Positions 8,782 to 17,877 of a stretch of 64,000 bases of DNA are shown here, in pieces (position 1 is the first letter of the stretch; each line of letters starts with the position of its first letter). A program made the translations under genes and the position numbers. Source of the DNA: Anderseniella sp039978075 (GTDB taxonomy: Bacteria > Pseudomonadota > Alphaproteobacteria > Rhizobiales > Aestuariivirgaceae); the NCBI GenBank assembly GCA_039978075.1, contig JBDWCA010000008.1, positions 1 through 64,000 on the forward strand. The letters are read 5' to 3'. The notes under the pieces were generated by a model. That model searched no databases. It was not told the origin of the DNA and saw only the letters and a program-made list of their open reading frames with translations.

Positions 8782-9510
8782 TCAAGTCTCGCCGGATCGA
8801 AAGATTGTTGCGTTGGCATCTCTGAAACTCTGCAGATCTGCCGGATTGGAGCGTTGCTGCGGGCTCAGAGTAACAGCCAGCTCACCGGTAATCCGGGCCG
8901 GACCCGGGCTCAGAAAAATCAACCGGTCGGCCAGCGACAGGGCTTCCCGCCAGTCGTGGGTGACAAACAGGACACTGGCGGGATTGTCTGCCAGCATGGT
9001 TTTCAGCAGGGCGCGCAACCGGGTCGCCAGCGTCTCGTCAAGAGACACAAACGGTTCATCCATCAACAGCAGTTGCGGCCGAAGCACGAAGGCGCGTGCC
9101 AGCGAGGCGCGACGCTGCATGCCCATGGACAACTGCAGCGGATAGATATCTTCCGAGCCTGCCAGTCCGACGGATTCGAGCAGGGATGCAATGGTGTCTG
9201 CGTGGTCCTGCGGGTTTGAAAACACCAGTTCGATGTTCCGGCGAACCGTGCGCCATGGCAAAAGTGTCGGCGACTGGAAAACATACGCCATTTTGTCTCT
9301 AAGACCGGCGGCATATTCCACAGACCCGGTATAATCGTCATCGAGCCCGGCAGCGATTTGAAGCATGGTCGTCTTGCCACACCCGGACGGGCCCAACACC
9401 GCTACAAATTCGTTTGCGGCGATTTCGATTTCGATGTTTTCGATAGCGTTCAATTCGCCGTCTGACCTGGCAAAAGGCTTGTGCCGGATGGCGATCTTCA
9501 ATGCCGTCAT
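8782..9510 (-). CDS. ABC transporter ATPase, nitrate/sulfonate/taurine type
   Basis: A 242-residue ATPase. Walker A is LGPSGCGKTT, Walker B LLLMDEPFVSLD, and an H-loop (FVTHDWREAL) is present. The signature loop reads LSMGMQRR rather than the usual LSGGMQQR. The start at 9510 overlaps the permease stop by 4 bp; a Met three codons upstream is less likely. It energises the permease at 9507-10271 with the binding protein at 10271-11302. The substrate is unknown; family members import nitrate, sulfonates, cyanate, thiamine precursors and similar small molecules. Confidence 0.88.
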   Translation of the reverse strand: MTALKIAIRHKPFARSDGELNAIENIEIEIAANEFVAVLGPSGCGKTTMLQIAAGLDDDYTGSVEYAAGLRDKMAYVFQSPTLLPWRTVRRNIELVFSNPQDHADTIASLLESVGLAGSEDIYPLQLSMGMQRRASLARAFVLRPQLLLMDEPFVSLDETLATRLRALLKTMLADNPASVLFVTHDWREALSLADRLIFLSPGPARITGELAVTLSPQQRSNPADLQSFRDANATIFRSGET

Positions 9511-10271
9511 GCGCGCCACCGCACCACAGACTGTTGCCAGGGCTGCAGGATGAAGGTCTCGATCAGTTGCACGACCACGATGAACGAAATCGCATATGCC
9601 AGAATTGCAGCGACATCAAACAACTGAAAGTACAGGTGGATCTGAAAGCCTACGCCATTGCTGCGGCCTAGCAACTCCACCACCAGCACGATTTTCCATA
9701 CCAGTGCCAGGCCGGACCTTGCAGCGGCGGCAAAATACGGTGCCAGTTGCGGGAGCAGAACATGCCGCAGTGCTTTCCAGCGGCTGAATCTGTACGCCTT
9801 GGCCAGTTGATCATAGACAGGATCCAGCGCCCTTGTGCCCTCACGCAGCGTAACAGCCACATTGGGAATCTTGTTGATTGCCACTGCCAGAACGGTCGCA
9901 ACTTCGGTTAATCCAAACCAGATGAAGCACAGGACGATCGTCACAAGGGCGGGAAGGTTGAGAAAGAACATCAGCCAGCCGTCAAACAACCGGTCGGCCC
10001 AGGCCTGCTTGCCCATGGCAATTCCGATGGCAGAGCCAATGACCATGGCGACGGTAAAGCTGGCTGCGACACGCATCAGCGTCATTGCAACATGAAACAG
10101 CAACTCACCGCTTGCCAGCTCAATCGCCAATACGGAAAAAACCTCCTGCGGTGACGGCAGGTACCGGCTTTGAATGACAAATGCTGCACCCCACCAGACC
10201 AAAAGCAGGCTGATGACGGATGTCACCATCCATGAGATGCGGCCAAGTACGTTGATAGGTTGAGACGCCAT
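9507..10271 (-). CDS. ABC transporter permease, SsuC/TauC type
   Basis: A 254-residue inner-membrane protein with about six hydrophobic segments. The EAA-type cytoplasmic loop reads AYRFSRWKALRHVLLPQLAPYF, in shortened form matching the ATPase contact of the binding-protein-dependent permease family. The start overlaps the binding-protein stop (TAATG). It is the middle gene of a three-gene importer operon. The substrate cannot be read from it. Confidence 0.88.
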   Translation of the reverse strand: MASQPINVLGRISWMVTSVISLLLVWWGAAFVIQSRYLPSPQEVFSVLAIELASGELLFHVAMTLMRVAASFTVAMVIGSAIGIAMGKQAWADRLFDGWLMFFLNLPALVTIVLCFIWFGLTEVATVLAVAINKIPNVAVTLREGTRALDPVYDQLAKAYRFSRWKALRHVLLPQLAPYFAAAARSGLALVWKIVLVVELLGRSNGVGFQIHLYFQLFDVAAILAYAISFIVVVQLIETFILQPWQQSVVRWRA

Positions 10272-11302
10272 TACTGCGATGATTGCGCTTTGAATACATC
10301 AGGGTCAAATGATACGCCGCGTCCGACCACTTTGGCACCACCGGTTTGCAACAGCAGGTCAAACAGAGCTTTCGAACTGCCGGTGTCTGCCGGCGTCCAG
10401 CCCTGCAACCGGCCCGCCCTGAAACGCTGCCTCAATGTTTCAAATTCCGCATCTGATCTTACGCCCATGCGAGGTCTTATGCGGTCCCACTCTGCATCAC
10501 TTTTCAGCAGGAGCTGCGAGGCAGAATCCACCGACCGCATGAAGCCCGTGAAAGCGAGCTGTTGTGATGGTGATGACGGCTTGTGGAACAGAAACCCGAT
10601 CAGGGGCGGCGGGTTTTTTATACCCAGTCCGAGCATGAAATCGTCGACACCGAACAGTTGTTGAAAGCCCGCTGCTTCCAGTCTTGCCGCAAAATGCCAA
10701 TAAATCAGAACCGCATCGAGATCGCCATTGCGCATCTGCTCTGCCAACAAGGGAGGTGCGGCATATACCGGTTGGGCGATATCCGCGATATCTCCGATCT
10801 GTTGTTTTCTGCTCAAGGCGCGCAACAACAACCAACTCTTGTCCAGCGGTCCGCCTGCAACGCCGATCCTGCGTCCCTTGAGATCCGCGATGGATGAAAT
10901 CGGGGAGTTCTTTTTGACGATCAGCGCGCCGAGGGTTCGGGAGTAGGGGTGAAATACCAGTTTCTCGCCGGCGCTTCGTTCTCTGAGCGCCCAGAACCAG
11001 TCGGCGACAATCGTATCAACTTCGCCGGCCAGAAGTGCAACGGACGTTGCATCACGGCGTGCCAGCTCGAGTTGCTCGAGGCGGTACCCTTCACGGTGGT
11101 CCAGTTTGTTGTGCTGCACCACATCCAGCAACCAGTTCACGGTGCCGAATTTCAGGACACCGGCTTTGATGACGGGCTCAGCACGGCTGGACTGTGGTCC
11201 TGCCAGCGTTGCCATTAAAATGAACGCGACAATCAACGTTTTTACGAGATGTGTCGTGATCCCTGAATGTCGTCTGTGGTTGCTGCCTGGCTGGTCGGCC
11301 AC
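10271..11302 (-). CDS. ABC transporter substrate-binding protein, NrtA/SsuA/TauA type
   Basis: An exported binding protein of about 343 residues. A hydrophobic signal segment (TLIVAFILMATLAG) is followed by the typical opening IKAGVLKFGTVNW and a central IADLKGRRIGVAGG motif. I prefer the GTG at 11302, preceded by GAAAGGG; the frame stays open to an ATG at 11389 but that would put 50 residues before the signal segment. It belongs with the permease and ATPase downstream. Being inside the PQQ/xox island, it may import something needed for C1 metabolism, but the ligand is unknown. Confidence 0.82.
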   Translation of the reverse strand: MADQPGSNHRRHSGITTHLVKTLIVAFILMATLAGPQSSRAEPVIKAGVLKFGTVNWLLDVVQHNKLDHREGYRLEQLELARRDATSVALLAGEVDTIVADWFWALRERSAGEKLVFHPYSRTLGALIVKKNSPISSIADLKGRRIGVAGGPLDKSWLLLRALSRKQQIGDIADIAQPVYAAPPLLAEQMRNGDLDAVLIYWHFAARLEAAGFQQLFGVDDFMLGLGIKNPPPLIGFLFHKPSSPSQQLAFTGFMRSVDSASQLLLKSDAEWDRIRPRMGVRSDAEFETLRQRFRAGRLQGWTPADTGSSKALFDLLLQTGGAKVVGRGVSFDPDVFKAQSSQ

Positions 11303-11446
11303 TATTCGACCCTTTCGACTGATTGACGTGCCAGTTGTATTACACCTAACTCTCGCTCTCTTCAATGGATTGACAGGTTTGTCCGGCATCCGTCATAGTT
11401 ACTTTCGAGTTCACATAGTCATAATTAAATAAGAAAATAATAAGTA

Positions 11447-12664
11447 TTGGATTTGTTCTTGTCTGCGAAACGTTTCAGAAGATTGAGCTGGTTTGCCGGC
11501 CTGGTGGCCTGCGCGCACGTGACCACTGCCGCAGTAGCGGCTGACAAGGTGAGCATTGGGTATTTGCAGGCTGTTGAAAAGGGGCGGTTGACCATTTCAG
11601 TGCTTGATCAGCCACCGAAAAACCTTGGCCTGGCCGGCGCGGTAGTAGGGATCAATGACAACAACACCACCGGGCGTTTCATGGGGCAGGAGTTCTCGCT
11701 GGATGATGTAAAGCTGTCACCGGATGAAGACATTCTTCCGGCCCTGGACAAATTGTACGGGCAGGGCGTCCGGTTCTTTGTCCTGGACGTTTCCGCAGAT
11801 AGCGTCATGAAAGCGGCAGATCATTTCAAAAGCAGGGATGTGGTGATCTTCAATGCCGGTGCAAAGGACAACAGGCTGCGCAATGAAGACTGCCGAAGCA
11901 ATGTCATCCACACGGCGCCCAGCCGGGCAATTCTCGCAGACGGTCTTGCGCAATATCTGATCTGGAAGAAATGGCGTAACTGGTTCCTGGTGTTCGGATC
12001 AAACCCGGCCGACCAGGCGTGGGCGGCCTCGTTGCGCCGCGCCGCGACCCGGTATGGCGCCAAAATCGTAAGTGAAAAAGAATATGTTGATACCGGCGGT
12101 GCCCGCCAGACGGATTCCGGGCATGCCCAGGTTCAAAAGCAGATGCCAGTATTTTCGCAGGACGCTGAAGATCATGACGTAGTTGTGGTAGCGGACGAAA
12201 GCGAAGTGTTCGGCACCTATCTGCCGTATCGCACATGGCTGCCGCGGCCGGTCACAGGCTCCGCCGGACTGCAGGCGGTAAGCTGGCATCCGGCCTTTGA
12301 GGGCTGGGGTGCGGCACAGATACAGAACCGGTTTGCCAAGCACGCGGGACGGCGAATGAAGGGTATCGATATGCAGGCCTGGACCGCCGTGCGGATGATC
12401 GGCGAGGCGGCCACGCGCACCAAGTCTGATGATCCGGCCAAGATAGATGCCTATATCAAGGATCCGGGCTTTTCCATTGCGGCGTTCAAGGGCCAGAAAA
12501 TCACTCTGCGCGACTGGAACCTGCAACTGCGGCAGCCGGTATTGCTGGCAGATGGCAAAAACGTGGTGTCTGTCTCGCCGCAAGCCGGGTTTCTTCATCA
12601 GTTCTCAGAGCTTGATACGCTGGGCTATGACAAGCCGGAAACCAGCTGCAAGCTTAACAAATGA
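11447..12664 (+). CDS. ABC substrate-binding protein of PQQ-dependent alcohol dehydrogenase systems (LutA-like)
   Basis: A 405-residue exported protein of the branched-chain amino-acid-binding fold. A signal peptide ends at AAVAADK, and the mature part shows the two-lobed receptor pattern (VVGINDNNTTG, then FFVLDVSAD, then NWFLVFGSN). No ATG is available; TTG at 11447 or shortly after must be used. It heads an operon of propeller, small acidic protein, ATPase, permease and exported protein. This layout corresponds to the lanthanide-uptake lut cluster described in Methylorubrum, where LutA is the binding protein. The lanthanide role is inference. Confidence 0.8.
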   Translation: MDLFLSAKRFRRLSWFAGLVACAHVTTAAVAADKVSIGYLQAVEKGRLTISVLDQPPKNLGLAGAVVGINDNNTTGRFMGQEFSLDDVKLSPDEDILPALDKLYGQGVRFFVLDVSADSVMKAADHFKSRDVVIFNAGAKDNRLRNEDCRSNVIHTAPSRAILADGLAQYLIWKKWRNWFLVFGSNPADQAWAASLRRAATRYGAKIVSEKEYVDTGGARQTDSGHAQVQKQMPVFSQDAEDHDVVVVADESEVFGTYLPYRTWLPRPVTGSAGLQAVSWHPAFEGWGAAQIQNRFAKHAGRRMKGIDMQAWTAVRMIGEAATRTKSDDPAKIDAYIKDPGFSIAAFKGQKITLRDWNLQLRQPVLLADGKNVVSVSPQAGFLHQFSELDTLGYDKPETSCKLNK

Positions 12665-12684
12665 CATCGGACAGAGGTACAACC

Positions 12685-13662
12685 ATGAAAAAAACTGCTC
12701 TCGCACTGCTGGCCTCAAGTTGCATGACCTGTCTGGCGAGCCTGCCGGCTGCAGCGTTCACGGCCTATGTGTCGAATGAAAAAGGTAATTCGATCAGCGT
12801 TATCGATACGGACACCAAGGAGGTGATCAAGACCATCAAGACCGGCAACCGGCCGCGTGGCATCACCATTTCACATGATGGCAAGTTCATCTATGTGTGT
12901 GTCAGTGACGACGATACCATTGAAGTCATTGATGCGAAGACCCATCAGATCGTCGGCACGCTGCCATCCGGGCCTGACCCGGAACTGTTCGTTCTGTCGC
13001 CTGACGGCAAGCGACTCTATGTGGCCAACGAGGATGACAACCTGGTCACAGTCGTCAACCTTGAGGACAATTCCGTCGTCAATGAAATTCCGGTTGGTGT
13101 CGAGCCGGAAGGCATGGGGGTCTCGCCGGACGGCAAATTCGTGGTCAATACGTCGGAGACCACCAACATGGCGCATTTCATCGACACCGACAGTTTCGAG
13201 ATTACCCATAATGTACTGGTCGATTCGAGGCCGCGTTTTGCCGAGTTCAAGTCTGACGGATCAGAGGTTTGGGTATCGTCGGAGATTGGCGGTACAGTCA
13301 GTGTCATCGACAATGCATCGCGCGAGATCAAGCACAAGATATCGTTTGCGATACAAGGGGTTGTGACTGAAGCCATCCAGCCGGTCGGCGTGCGCATTAC
13401 AAAGGACGGCAAGAAGGCATTTGTGTCGCTTGGACCATCCAACCGGGTGGCCATGATAAATGCCGAAACCTATGAGGTTGAGAAGTACATTCTGGTTGGC
13501 CAGAGAGTGTGGCAGCTGGCGTTCACGCCGGACGAGAAATACGTGATCTCAACCAACGGAAATTCGAACGACGTTACCTTTATCGAGGTGGCAAGCGGCA
13601 AGGCTGTCAAGTCGGTTGCCGTGGGCCAGCTCCCGTGGGGCGTTGTTGTGTCACCTAACTGA
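12685..13662 (+). CDS. PQQ-dependent catabolism-associated YVTN beta-propeller protein
   Basis: A secreted seven-bladed propeller of 325 residues. The signal peptide (MKKTALALLASS, cleaved after PAAA) sets the start at the ATG at 12685, which follows ACAGAGG. Repeats contain VIDTDTKEVIKTI, SPDGKRLYVANEDD and similar blades, each ending in a PxG(V/I)xxSPDG turn. It belongs to the YncE-like family found with quinoprotein dehydrogenases. As the second gene of the putative lanthanide-uptake operon it may bind metal or a metallophore in the periplasm, but this is not shown. A paralogue is at 2846-3823. Confidence 0.87.
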   Translation: MKKTALALLASSCMTCLASLPAAAFTAYVSNEKGNSISVIDTDTKEVIKTIKTGNRPRGITISHDGKFIYVCVSDDDTIEVIDAKTHQIVGTLPSGPDPELFVLSPDGKRLYVANEDDNLVTVVNLEDNSVVNEIPVGVEPEGMGVSPDGKFVVNTSETTNMAHFIDTDSFEITHNVLVDSRPRFAEFKSDGSEVWVSSEIGGTVSVIDNASREIKHKISFAIQGVVTEAIQPVGVRITKDGKKAFVSLGPSNRVAMINAETYEVEKYILVGQRVWQLAFTPDEKYVISTNGNSNDVTFIEVASGKAVKSVAVGQLPWGVVVSPN

Positions 13663-13691
13663 AATCAAACAGTAACCGGAGTAAAATTATC

Positions 13692-14132
13692 ATGCGACCT
13701 GCCAAACTGATTGCCCTGTCCGCCCTGTCCCTGTTGCTCGCCGTCCCTGCCTACGCGGATGACGATGATGATGTAAAACGCACACGGTCCAGCAAAACTG
13801 TTCCTGAACTGAAGCTCGGCAAGGAGGGTGATCAGTTTGCCGTCAACAAGACAGATTTCAAGCTGATCTCGGGGCAGGGATATCGCTGGAAGATCAGCGC
13901 GGCGGGTGAGCTGGAGTATAAATTCAAAACCGATATGTGGCGCGATGTGTGGGTCAACCAGATCGTCATTTCCGACCTGGAAGTGCACATGGCCGGTGCT
14001 CCGGCCTGGCTGGAGTTCGACGATGAAGGAACCATACAGGTGCAATTTTCAACGGTGCGGCCTGGAAGCTATAAATGGTGGGTGGAAGGGCTTGAAGATC
14101 GTGGCATGAAAGGTACCATCGTCATTAAATGA
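13692..14132 (+). CDS. Small periplasmic protein with acidic N-terminus (Lut-type operon)
   Basis: A 146-residue exported protein. The signal peptide ends at PAYA, so the mature chain starts with five aspartates (DDDDDVKRT). The rest is beta-rich and ends RPGSYKWWVEG...KGTIVIK, resembling the last strands of a cupredoxin-like sandwich, but no copper-type Cys/His/Met set is present. It lies between the propeller and the ATPase of the putative lanthanide importer. The acidic start might bind metal ions. Function is not established. Confidence 0.7.
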   Translation: MRPAKLIALSALSLLLAVPAYADDDDDVKRTRSSKTVPELKLGKEGDQFAVNKTDFKLISGQGYRWKISAAGELEYKFKTDMWRDVWVNQIVISDLEVHMAGAPAWLEFDDEGTIQVQFSTVRPGSYKWWVEGLEDRGMKGTIVIK

Positions 14133-14181
14133 GCCTCCCGCCGCGCACTTGTTGCACGACAGCCCGATCGGATTTTCATCT

Positions 14182-14931
14182 GTGACGACCAACGCACTAT
14201 CAATCAAAGGCGTCTCGCATTCGTTCGGCGCGAGGAAAGCGCTGGTTGACGTCAATCTTGCAGTTGAATCCGGACAGTTTTGCGCCTTGCTGGGATTGAA
14301 CGGGGCTGGCAAGACGACGCTGTTTTCGCTGATCACCCGGCTGTACGACAATGTCAGCGGCTCCATAGAGGTACTGGGGCACGATGTGCGCCGGCAACCG
14401 GTAAAGGCACTGCAGCACCTCGGCGTGGTGTTTCAAAATCGTACCGTGGATGCGGACCTGAGTGTTCTGCAGAACCTGACCTATCACGCAGCGCTGCATG
14501 GACTGTCTGCCAGGCAGGGGCGGGAACGCAGCATGTCTGAGCTTGAGCGCATCGGACTTGCCGACCGGGCAAACGACAAGATCAGAAGTCTTTCCGGTGG
14601 TCAGGCCCGCCGGGTCGAGATCGCCCGGGCACTGGTTCATCGGCCGGCACTGCTGCTGCTCGACGAACCCACCATCGGTCTGGATGTGGGATCACGGCAG
14701 GACATTCAGGACCATGTCCGCAGCCTGATGCGCGAAGACGGGCTGGGCGTACTGTGGGCCACCCACCTGATGGACGAAGTTCAAGACGCTGACCAGGCGG
14801 TTGTGCTTCATCAAGGCAAGGTGCTCGCGTCCGGCACGGTGACCAACATCATCAAGCAGGCCGGCGCATCGTCAATCACGGATGCCTTCACAGACCTCAC
14901 CGGGCAAAAGGCGATGGAGGGCGCTGCATGA
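14182..14931 (+). CDS. ABC transporter ATPase of PQQ-dependent alcohol dehydrogenase system (LutE-like)
   Basis: A 249-residue ATPase with Walker A LGLNGAGKTT, Q-loop GVVFQNRT, signature LSGGQARR, Walker B LLLLDEPTIGLD and H-loop WATHLMDE. The best start is GTG at 14182, giving TTNALSIKGVSHSFG; the frame is open back to a TTG at 14149. It is of the ABC-2 exporter/importer type (CcmA/NatA-like), and overlaps the permease gene by 4 bp. The family is known to accompany PQQ alcohol dehydrogenases, and LutE of the lanthanide-uptake cluster is such an ATPase. Confidence 0.87.
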   Translation: MTTNALSIKGVSHSFGARKALVDVNLAVESGQFCALLGLNGAGKTTLFSLITRLYDNVSGSIEVLGHDVRRQPVKALQHLGVVFQNRTVDADLSVLQNLTYHAALHGLSARQGRERSMSELERIGLADRANDKIRSLSGGQARRVEIARALVHRPALLLLDEPTIGLDVGSRQDIQDHVRSLMREDGLGVLWATHLMDEVQDADQAVVLHQGKVLASGTVTNIIKQAGASSITDAFTDLTGQKAMEGAA

Positions 14932-15779
14932 ACGATAAGGTATCGTCACATGTCACGCGCACGCTGGGACCGGTTCAATACTATCGGTGCATGGCGGGAA
15001 TTGTGTGGCGCGAAGCATTGCGGTTCGTACAGCAGCGCGGCCGCTTCATTGCTGCGCTGGTTCGCCCGCTGGTCTGGCTGTTTATCTTTGCTGCCGGTTT
15101 TCGCTCGGTGCTGGGTGTCTCCATCATTCCGCCGTACTCGACCTATGTGTTGTATGAAGTCTACATCACCCCGGGCCTGATCGGCATGATCCAGTTGTTC
15201 AACGGCATGCAGTCTTCTCTCTCGATGGTCTATGATCGCGAGGTTGGCACCATGCGGTCATTGCTCGTCAGTCCGTTTCCGCGCTGGTTCCTGCTGACCT
15301 CCAAACTTGCCGGAGGCGTGGCGGTGTCCATTCTGCAGGTCTATGTGTTCCTGCTGATCGCCTGGTTCTGGGAAGTTGAACCGCCAGTTGCCGGCTATTT
15401 TGCCCTGTTGCCTGCACTGGTGCTGTCAGGCCTGATGCTGGGCAGTCTTGGTTTGATGCTGTCGTCGGTAATCAGGCAGCTTGAGAATTTCGCCGGCGTG
15501 ATGAATTTTGTCATCTTCCCGATGTTTTTTCTGTCCTCGGCGCTGTACCCACTGTGGCGCATGAAGGAAGCCAGTCCCCTGCTGTATCAGATCTGCCAGT
15601 TCAACCCGTTCACCTATGCAGTCGAACTGATCCGGTTTGCGCTCTATCTGAAGGTGGACTGGTTTTCACTGGCGGCCGTTGCAACCTGCACTCTGGTGTT
15701 TCTGTCATTGGCCGTCTTCGCCTATAATCCGTCAAAGGGTCTGATCGCGCGTCGCGGCGGGCCCGGTGGAGCATCGTAA
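14928..15779 (+). CDS. ABC-2 type permease of PQQ-dependent alcohol dehydrogenase system (LutF-like)
   Basis: A 283-residue membrane protein with six hydrophobic stretches and the ABC-2 membrane-domain pattern (YITPGLIGMIQLFNG, YDREVGTMRSLLVSP, FFLSSALYPLWRM). It overlaps both neighbours: ATGA with the ATPase and TAATG with the next gene. Together with the ATPase it forms the membrane transporter of the putative lanthanide-uptake operon. The ABC-2 architecture is more usual for exporters, so the direction of transport is open. Confidence 0.87.
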   Translation: MNDKVSSHVTRTLGPVQYYRCMAGIVWREALRFVQQRGRFIAALVRPLVWLFIFAAGFRSVLGVSIIPPYSTYVLYEVYITPGLIGMIQLFNGMQSSLSMVYDREVGTMRSLLVSPFPRWFLLTSKLAGGVAVSILQVYVFLLIAWFWEVEPPVAGYFALLPALVLSGLMLGSLGLMLSSVIRQLENFAGVMNFVIFPMFFLSSALYPLWRMKEASPLLYQICQFNPFTYAVELIRFALYLKVDWFSLAAVATCTLVFLSLAVFAYNPSKGLIARRGGPGGAS

Positions 15780-16411
15780 TGAAAATTCGTGGAAAATGTC
15801 TTGTCCTGAGTGTTCTTGCCGCGTTTGCATTGTCAGTCCCGGCACAGGCTTATGAGCCCAAAAAGAACTGGCCGTGTGTCCAGGTCAAAGTACCGGAACT
15901 GAGTCCTGCGATGATGTGGGCGGGGCCGGAGCTGACCGGGTCTGCAGCCGAATGGCGCAAGAGTCCGAAGGCTGGCTCGACGGCCAAGAAACTGATCATC
16001 AGACGCTATAGCGAAGAGCAGGTGGCAGAGTTCGTCGCAACCTTTGCCACGCAACTTGGCGGTGACGAACGGCAAGTCGAGATGACCCGTCTGTTTGCAG
16101 CATCATTTGATCTCGTTGCGGCCGAGCGGCGCGACATCATTGCCGGCATCGAGCGGTTTACCAAGCGCCAGAGAGAGCTGGCTGACACAGTCCGCAAGAC
16201 GCGTGCGGAGCTTGAGGTGTCACTTAAAAACCAGAATCCGTCAGATCAGCAACTGGCCGCGCGCCGTGAAATAGAAGAACGCCTCAACTGGCAAACGCGT
16301 ATATTTGATGATCGTGAGAAATCAACCAGATTTGTGTGCGAAGTGCCGACCCTGCTGGAAAAGAGGCTGTTTCTAATCGCCCGTGAGATTGCCAACAACA
16401 TCGATGGGTAA
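15779..16411 (+). CDS. Exported hypothetical protein at end of Lut-type operon (LutG-like position)
   Basis: A 210-residue secreted protein whose signal peptide is cleaved after AQAY. The mature chain begins EPKKNWPCVQVKVPELS and has a long charged helical stretch (residues 100-180). Two cysteines, near residue 34 and at CEVP near residue 185, could form a disulfide. It overlaps the permease stop by one base. Its position after the permease matches the exported protein of the lanthanide-uptake cluster. I recognise no domain with a known activity. Confidence 0.7.
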   Translation: MKIRGKCLVLSVLAAFALSVPAQAYEPKKNWPCVQVKVPELSPAMMWAGPELTGSAAEWRKSPKAGSTAKKLIIRRYSEEQVAEFVATFATQLGGDERQVEMTRLFAASFDLVAAERRDIIAGIERFTKRQRELADTVRKTRAELEVSLKNQNPSDQQLAARREIEERLNWQTRIFDDREKSTRFVCEVPTLLEKRLFLIAREIANNIDG

Positions 16412-16441
16412 ATGGCAGGTAGTGCCAACCCGCGAATTGTT

Positions 16442-17026
16442 TTACTTCTTCGGGAATTTGGGGAGCACGGTTTCGGTTGGGTAATCCTGCAGTGTCCAGC
16501 CATCTGTTCCGTCAGGATACCAGGTTACATCCTTGTAGCCATATTCCACGGCCCGCTTGGCCGCATTCCACGACATCCAGCAATCCAGAAGGCAGTAAAA
16601 CAGAACCGGTTTTGACTTGTTGCCGCCAGTCAGTGTCTCAAGTTCATCGGAAAAGAACTCGTGCATTGTCTCATGCAACTTGCCAAAGCCGACATTCGGC
16701 AACCAGGCGGCTCCCTTTATTGTGACGCGAGGCTTGTCACGCCAGATCACGTTCTTGGGCAGCTTGTCCGGCTTTGGCGCTTGCGGCAACACGTCTACAA
16801 ATACCGTATTGCCCGCTTTCCAGATGTCATGCGCCTGCTCCGATGTCACCACCCTGGCACCCTTGAGTGTGTCCGGTACCGGTGCCCGGAAATGGCTCAT
16901 CCTGTAGTCTTCAGGCTCGGCAACGTCTTCGGCGCGAAGCATGCCGGCGGGGATTGCAAACACAGTCATCGCCAGCAGCAGCTTGAAAACTCCGCCTAGC
17001 GCCTGTTTGTCGGGCAACGGCGTCAT
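16442..17026 (-). CDS. PQQ-catabolism-associated rhodanese-like protein with CxxxCW motif
   Basis: A 194-residue exported protein with a signal peptide ending near LRAEDV. The C-terminal half carries the diagnostic motif CLLDCWMSWNAAKRA, in which two cysteines precede a tryptophan, within a rhodanese-like layout (VFVDVLP early, FYC at the active-site position, GYKDVTWY after). Members occur with PQQ alcohol dehydrogenases, and their role is unknown. The start overlaps the xoxJ stop by 4 bp, making it the fourth gene of the xoxFGJ operon. A thiol chemistry link with the SoxYZ-like carriers is plausible. Confidence 0.85.
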   Translation of the reverse strand: MTPLPDKQALGGVFKLLLAMTVFAIPAGMLRAEDVAEPEDYRMSHFRAPVPDTLKGARVVTSEQAHDIWKAGNTVFVDVLPQAPKPDKLPKNVIWRDKPRVTIKGAAWLPNVGFGKLHETMHEFFSDELETLTGGNKSKPVLFYCLLDCWMSWNAAKRAVEYGYKDVTWYPDGTDGWTLQDYPTETVLPKFPKK

Positions 17027-17877
17027 TGCTTTATCAACTGGTCTTTCTCATTGACTATCGGCACACCGGCATCCAGCAGGACCTTGTTGATTTCGCTCTG
17101 GTGGTTCTTGATGAAATCATTGAGCTGGTGTTTCCACTCCGGTTCGTTCGGGCGCAGTCCCATGGTGATGCGATAGGACATACGCGGCCCTTTGGTTTCC
17201 TTGTTCAACGGCCGGACAGCCAGATCAGGAGCCATCTGCTTGATCAGCGGCCCGGCAATTGGTCCCCACAAAATGCCCATCGGCACCTCGCCGGATGCAA
17301 CCTGGTTGATCATCTTTTCAGCGGGCGCTTCATGACGCCGGTCGACCGTGAGCGGAAACGGCACGGCGTTTCCGATCAGTCCGTTCATCGCCATGATGGT
17401 TGCCGGTGGTGTTCCTGCCACTACGGCTATGCGCTTGTTTGCCAGGGCAGGGTCGTCAAGCGATTCCACCTTGTCCAGCCCGTTGCCCTTCTTGTGAAAC
17501 AAGACATAGATCGAGCGATAGTAATGATTGGTGTTTTGCACCAGCTCATGACCTTGCGCAAAACCGATGATCAGGTCGCATCGCTTGACATTGAGCGTCT
17601 GGCGCACAAAGCCGGTGGCTTGAGGGAACCAAGTGTACGTCACCGGGATATTGAATGCCTTGCCGATCAGGTCCGCGATCCTGTTTTCGAAACCCTGACG
17701 CTTCTCATTCGACATTGGCGAGTTGGCCGGGTCGGCACATACCCGCAGGGACGATCTGTTGACCAGGTCCGTTGTCTGGGCAGACCCCGGCGTCGGGGCG
17801 CTGGCATAGACAGCCAGCCCGGTCGATGCAGCTGCCACAAGTGACAGGAGCTGGCTGGAAGGTTTAATGGCAGGCAC
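17023..17877 (-). CDS. xoxJ: XoxJ-type periplasmic binding protein (quinoprotein dehydrogenase-associated)
   Basis: An exported protein of 284 residues of the amino-acid-binding-protein fold: SLRVCADPANSPMSNEKRQG at the start, then CDLIIGFAQGHE and NKRIAVVAGTPP. I chose the GTG at 17877, preceded by GAAGGA; it gives a signal peptide (LLSLVAAASTGLAVYASA) and overlaps the cytochrome gene by 14 bp. The frame is open much further upstream but inside that gene. XoxJ/MxaJ proteins are encoded next to methanol dehydrogenase and are thought to help its activation, not transport. No transporter genes accompany it. Confidence 0.87.
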   Translation of the reverse strand: MPAIKPSSQLLSLVAAASTGLAVYASAPTPGSAQTTDLVNRSSLRVCADPANSPMSNEKRQGFENRIADLIGKAFNIPVTYTWFPQATGFVRQTLNVKRCDLIIGFAQGHELVQNTNHYYRSIYVLFHKKGNGLDKVESLDDPALANKRIAVVAGTPPATIMAMNGLIGNAVPFPLTVDRRHEAPAEKMINQVASGEVPMGILWGPIAGPLIKQMAPDLAVRPLNKETKGPRMSYRITMGLRPNEPEWKHQLNDFIKNHQSEINKVLLDAGVPIVNEKDQLIKQ

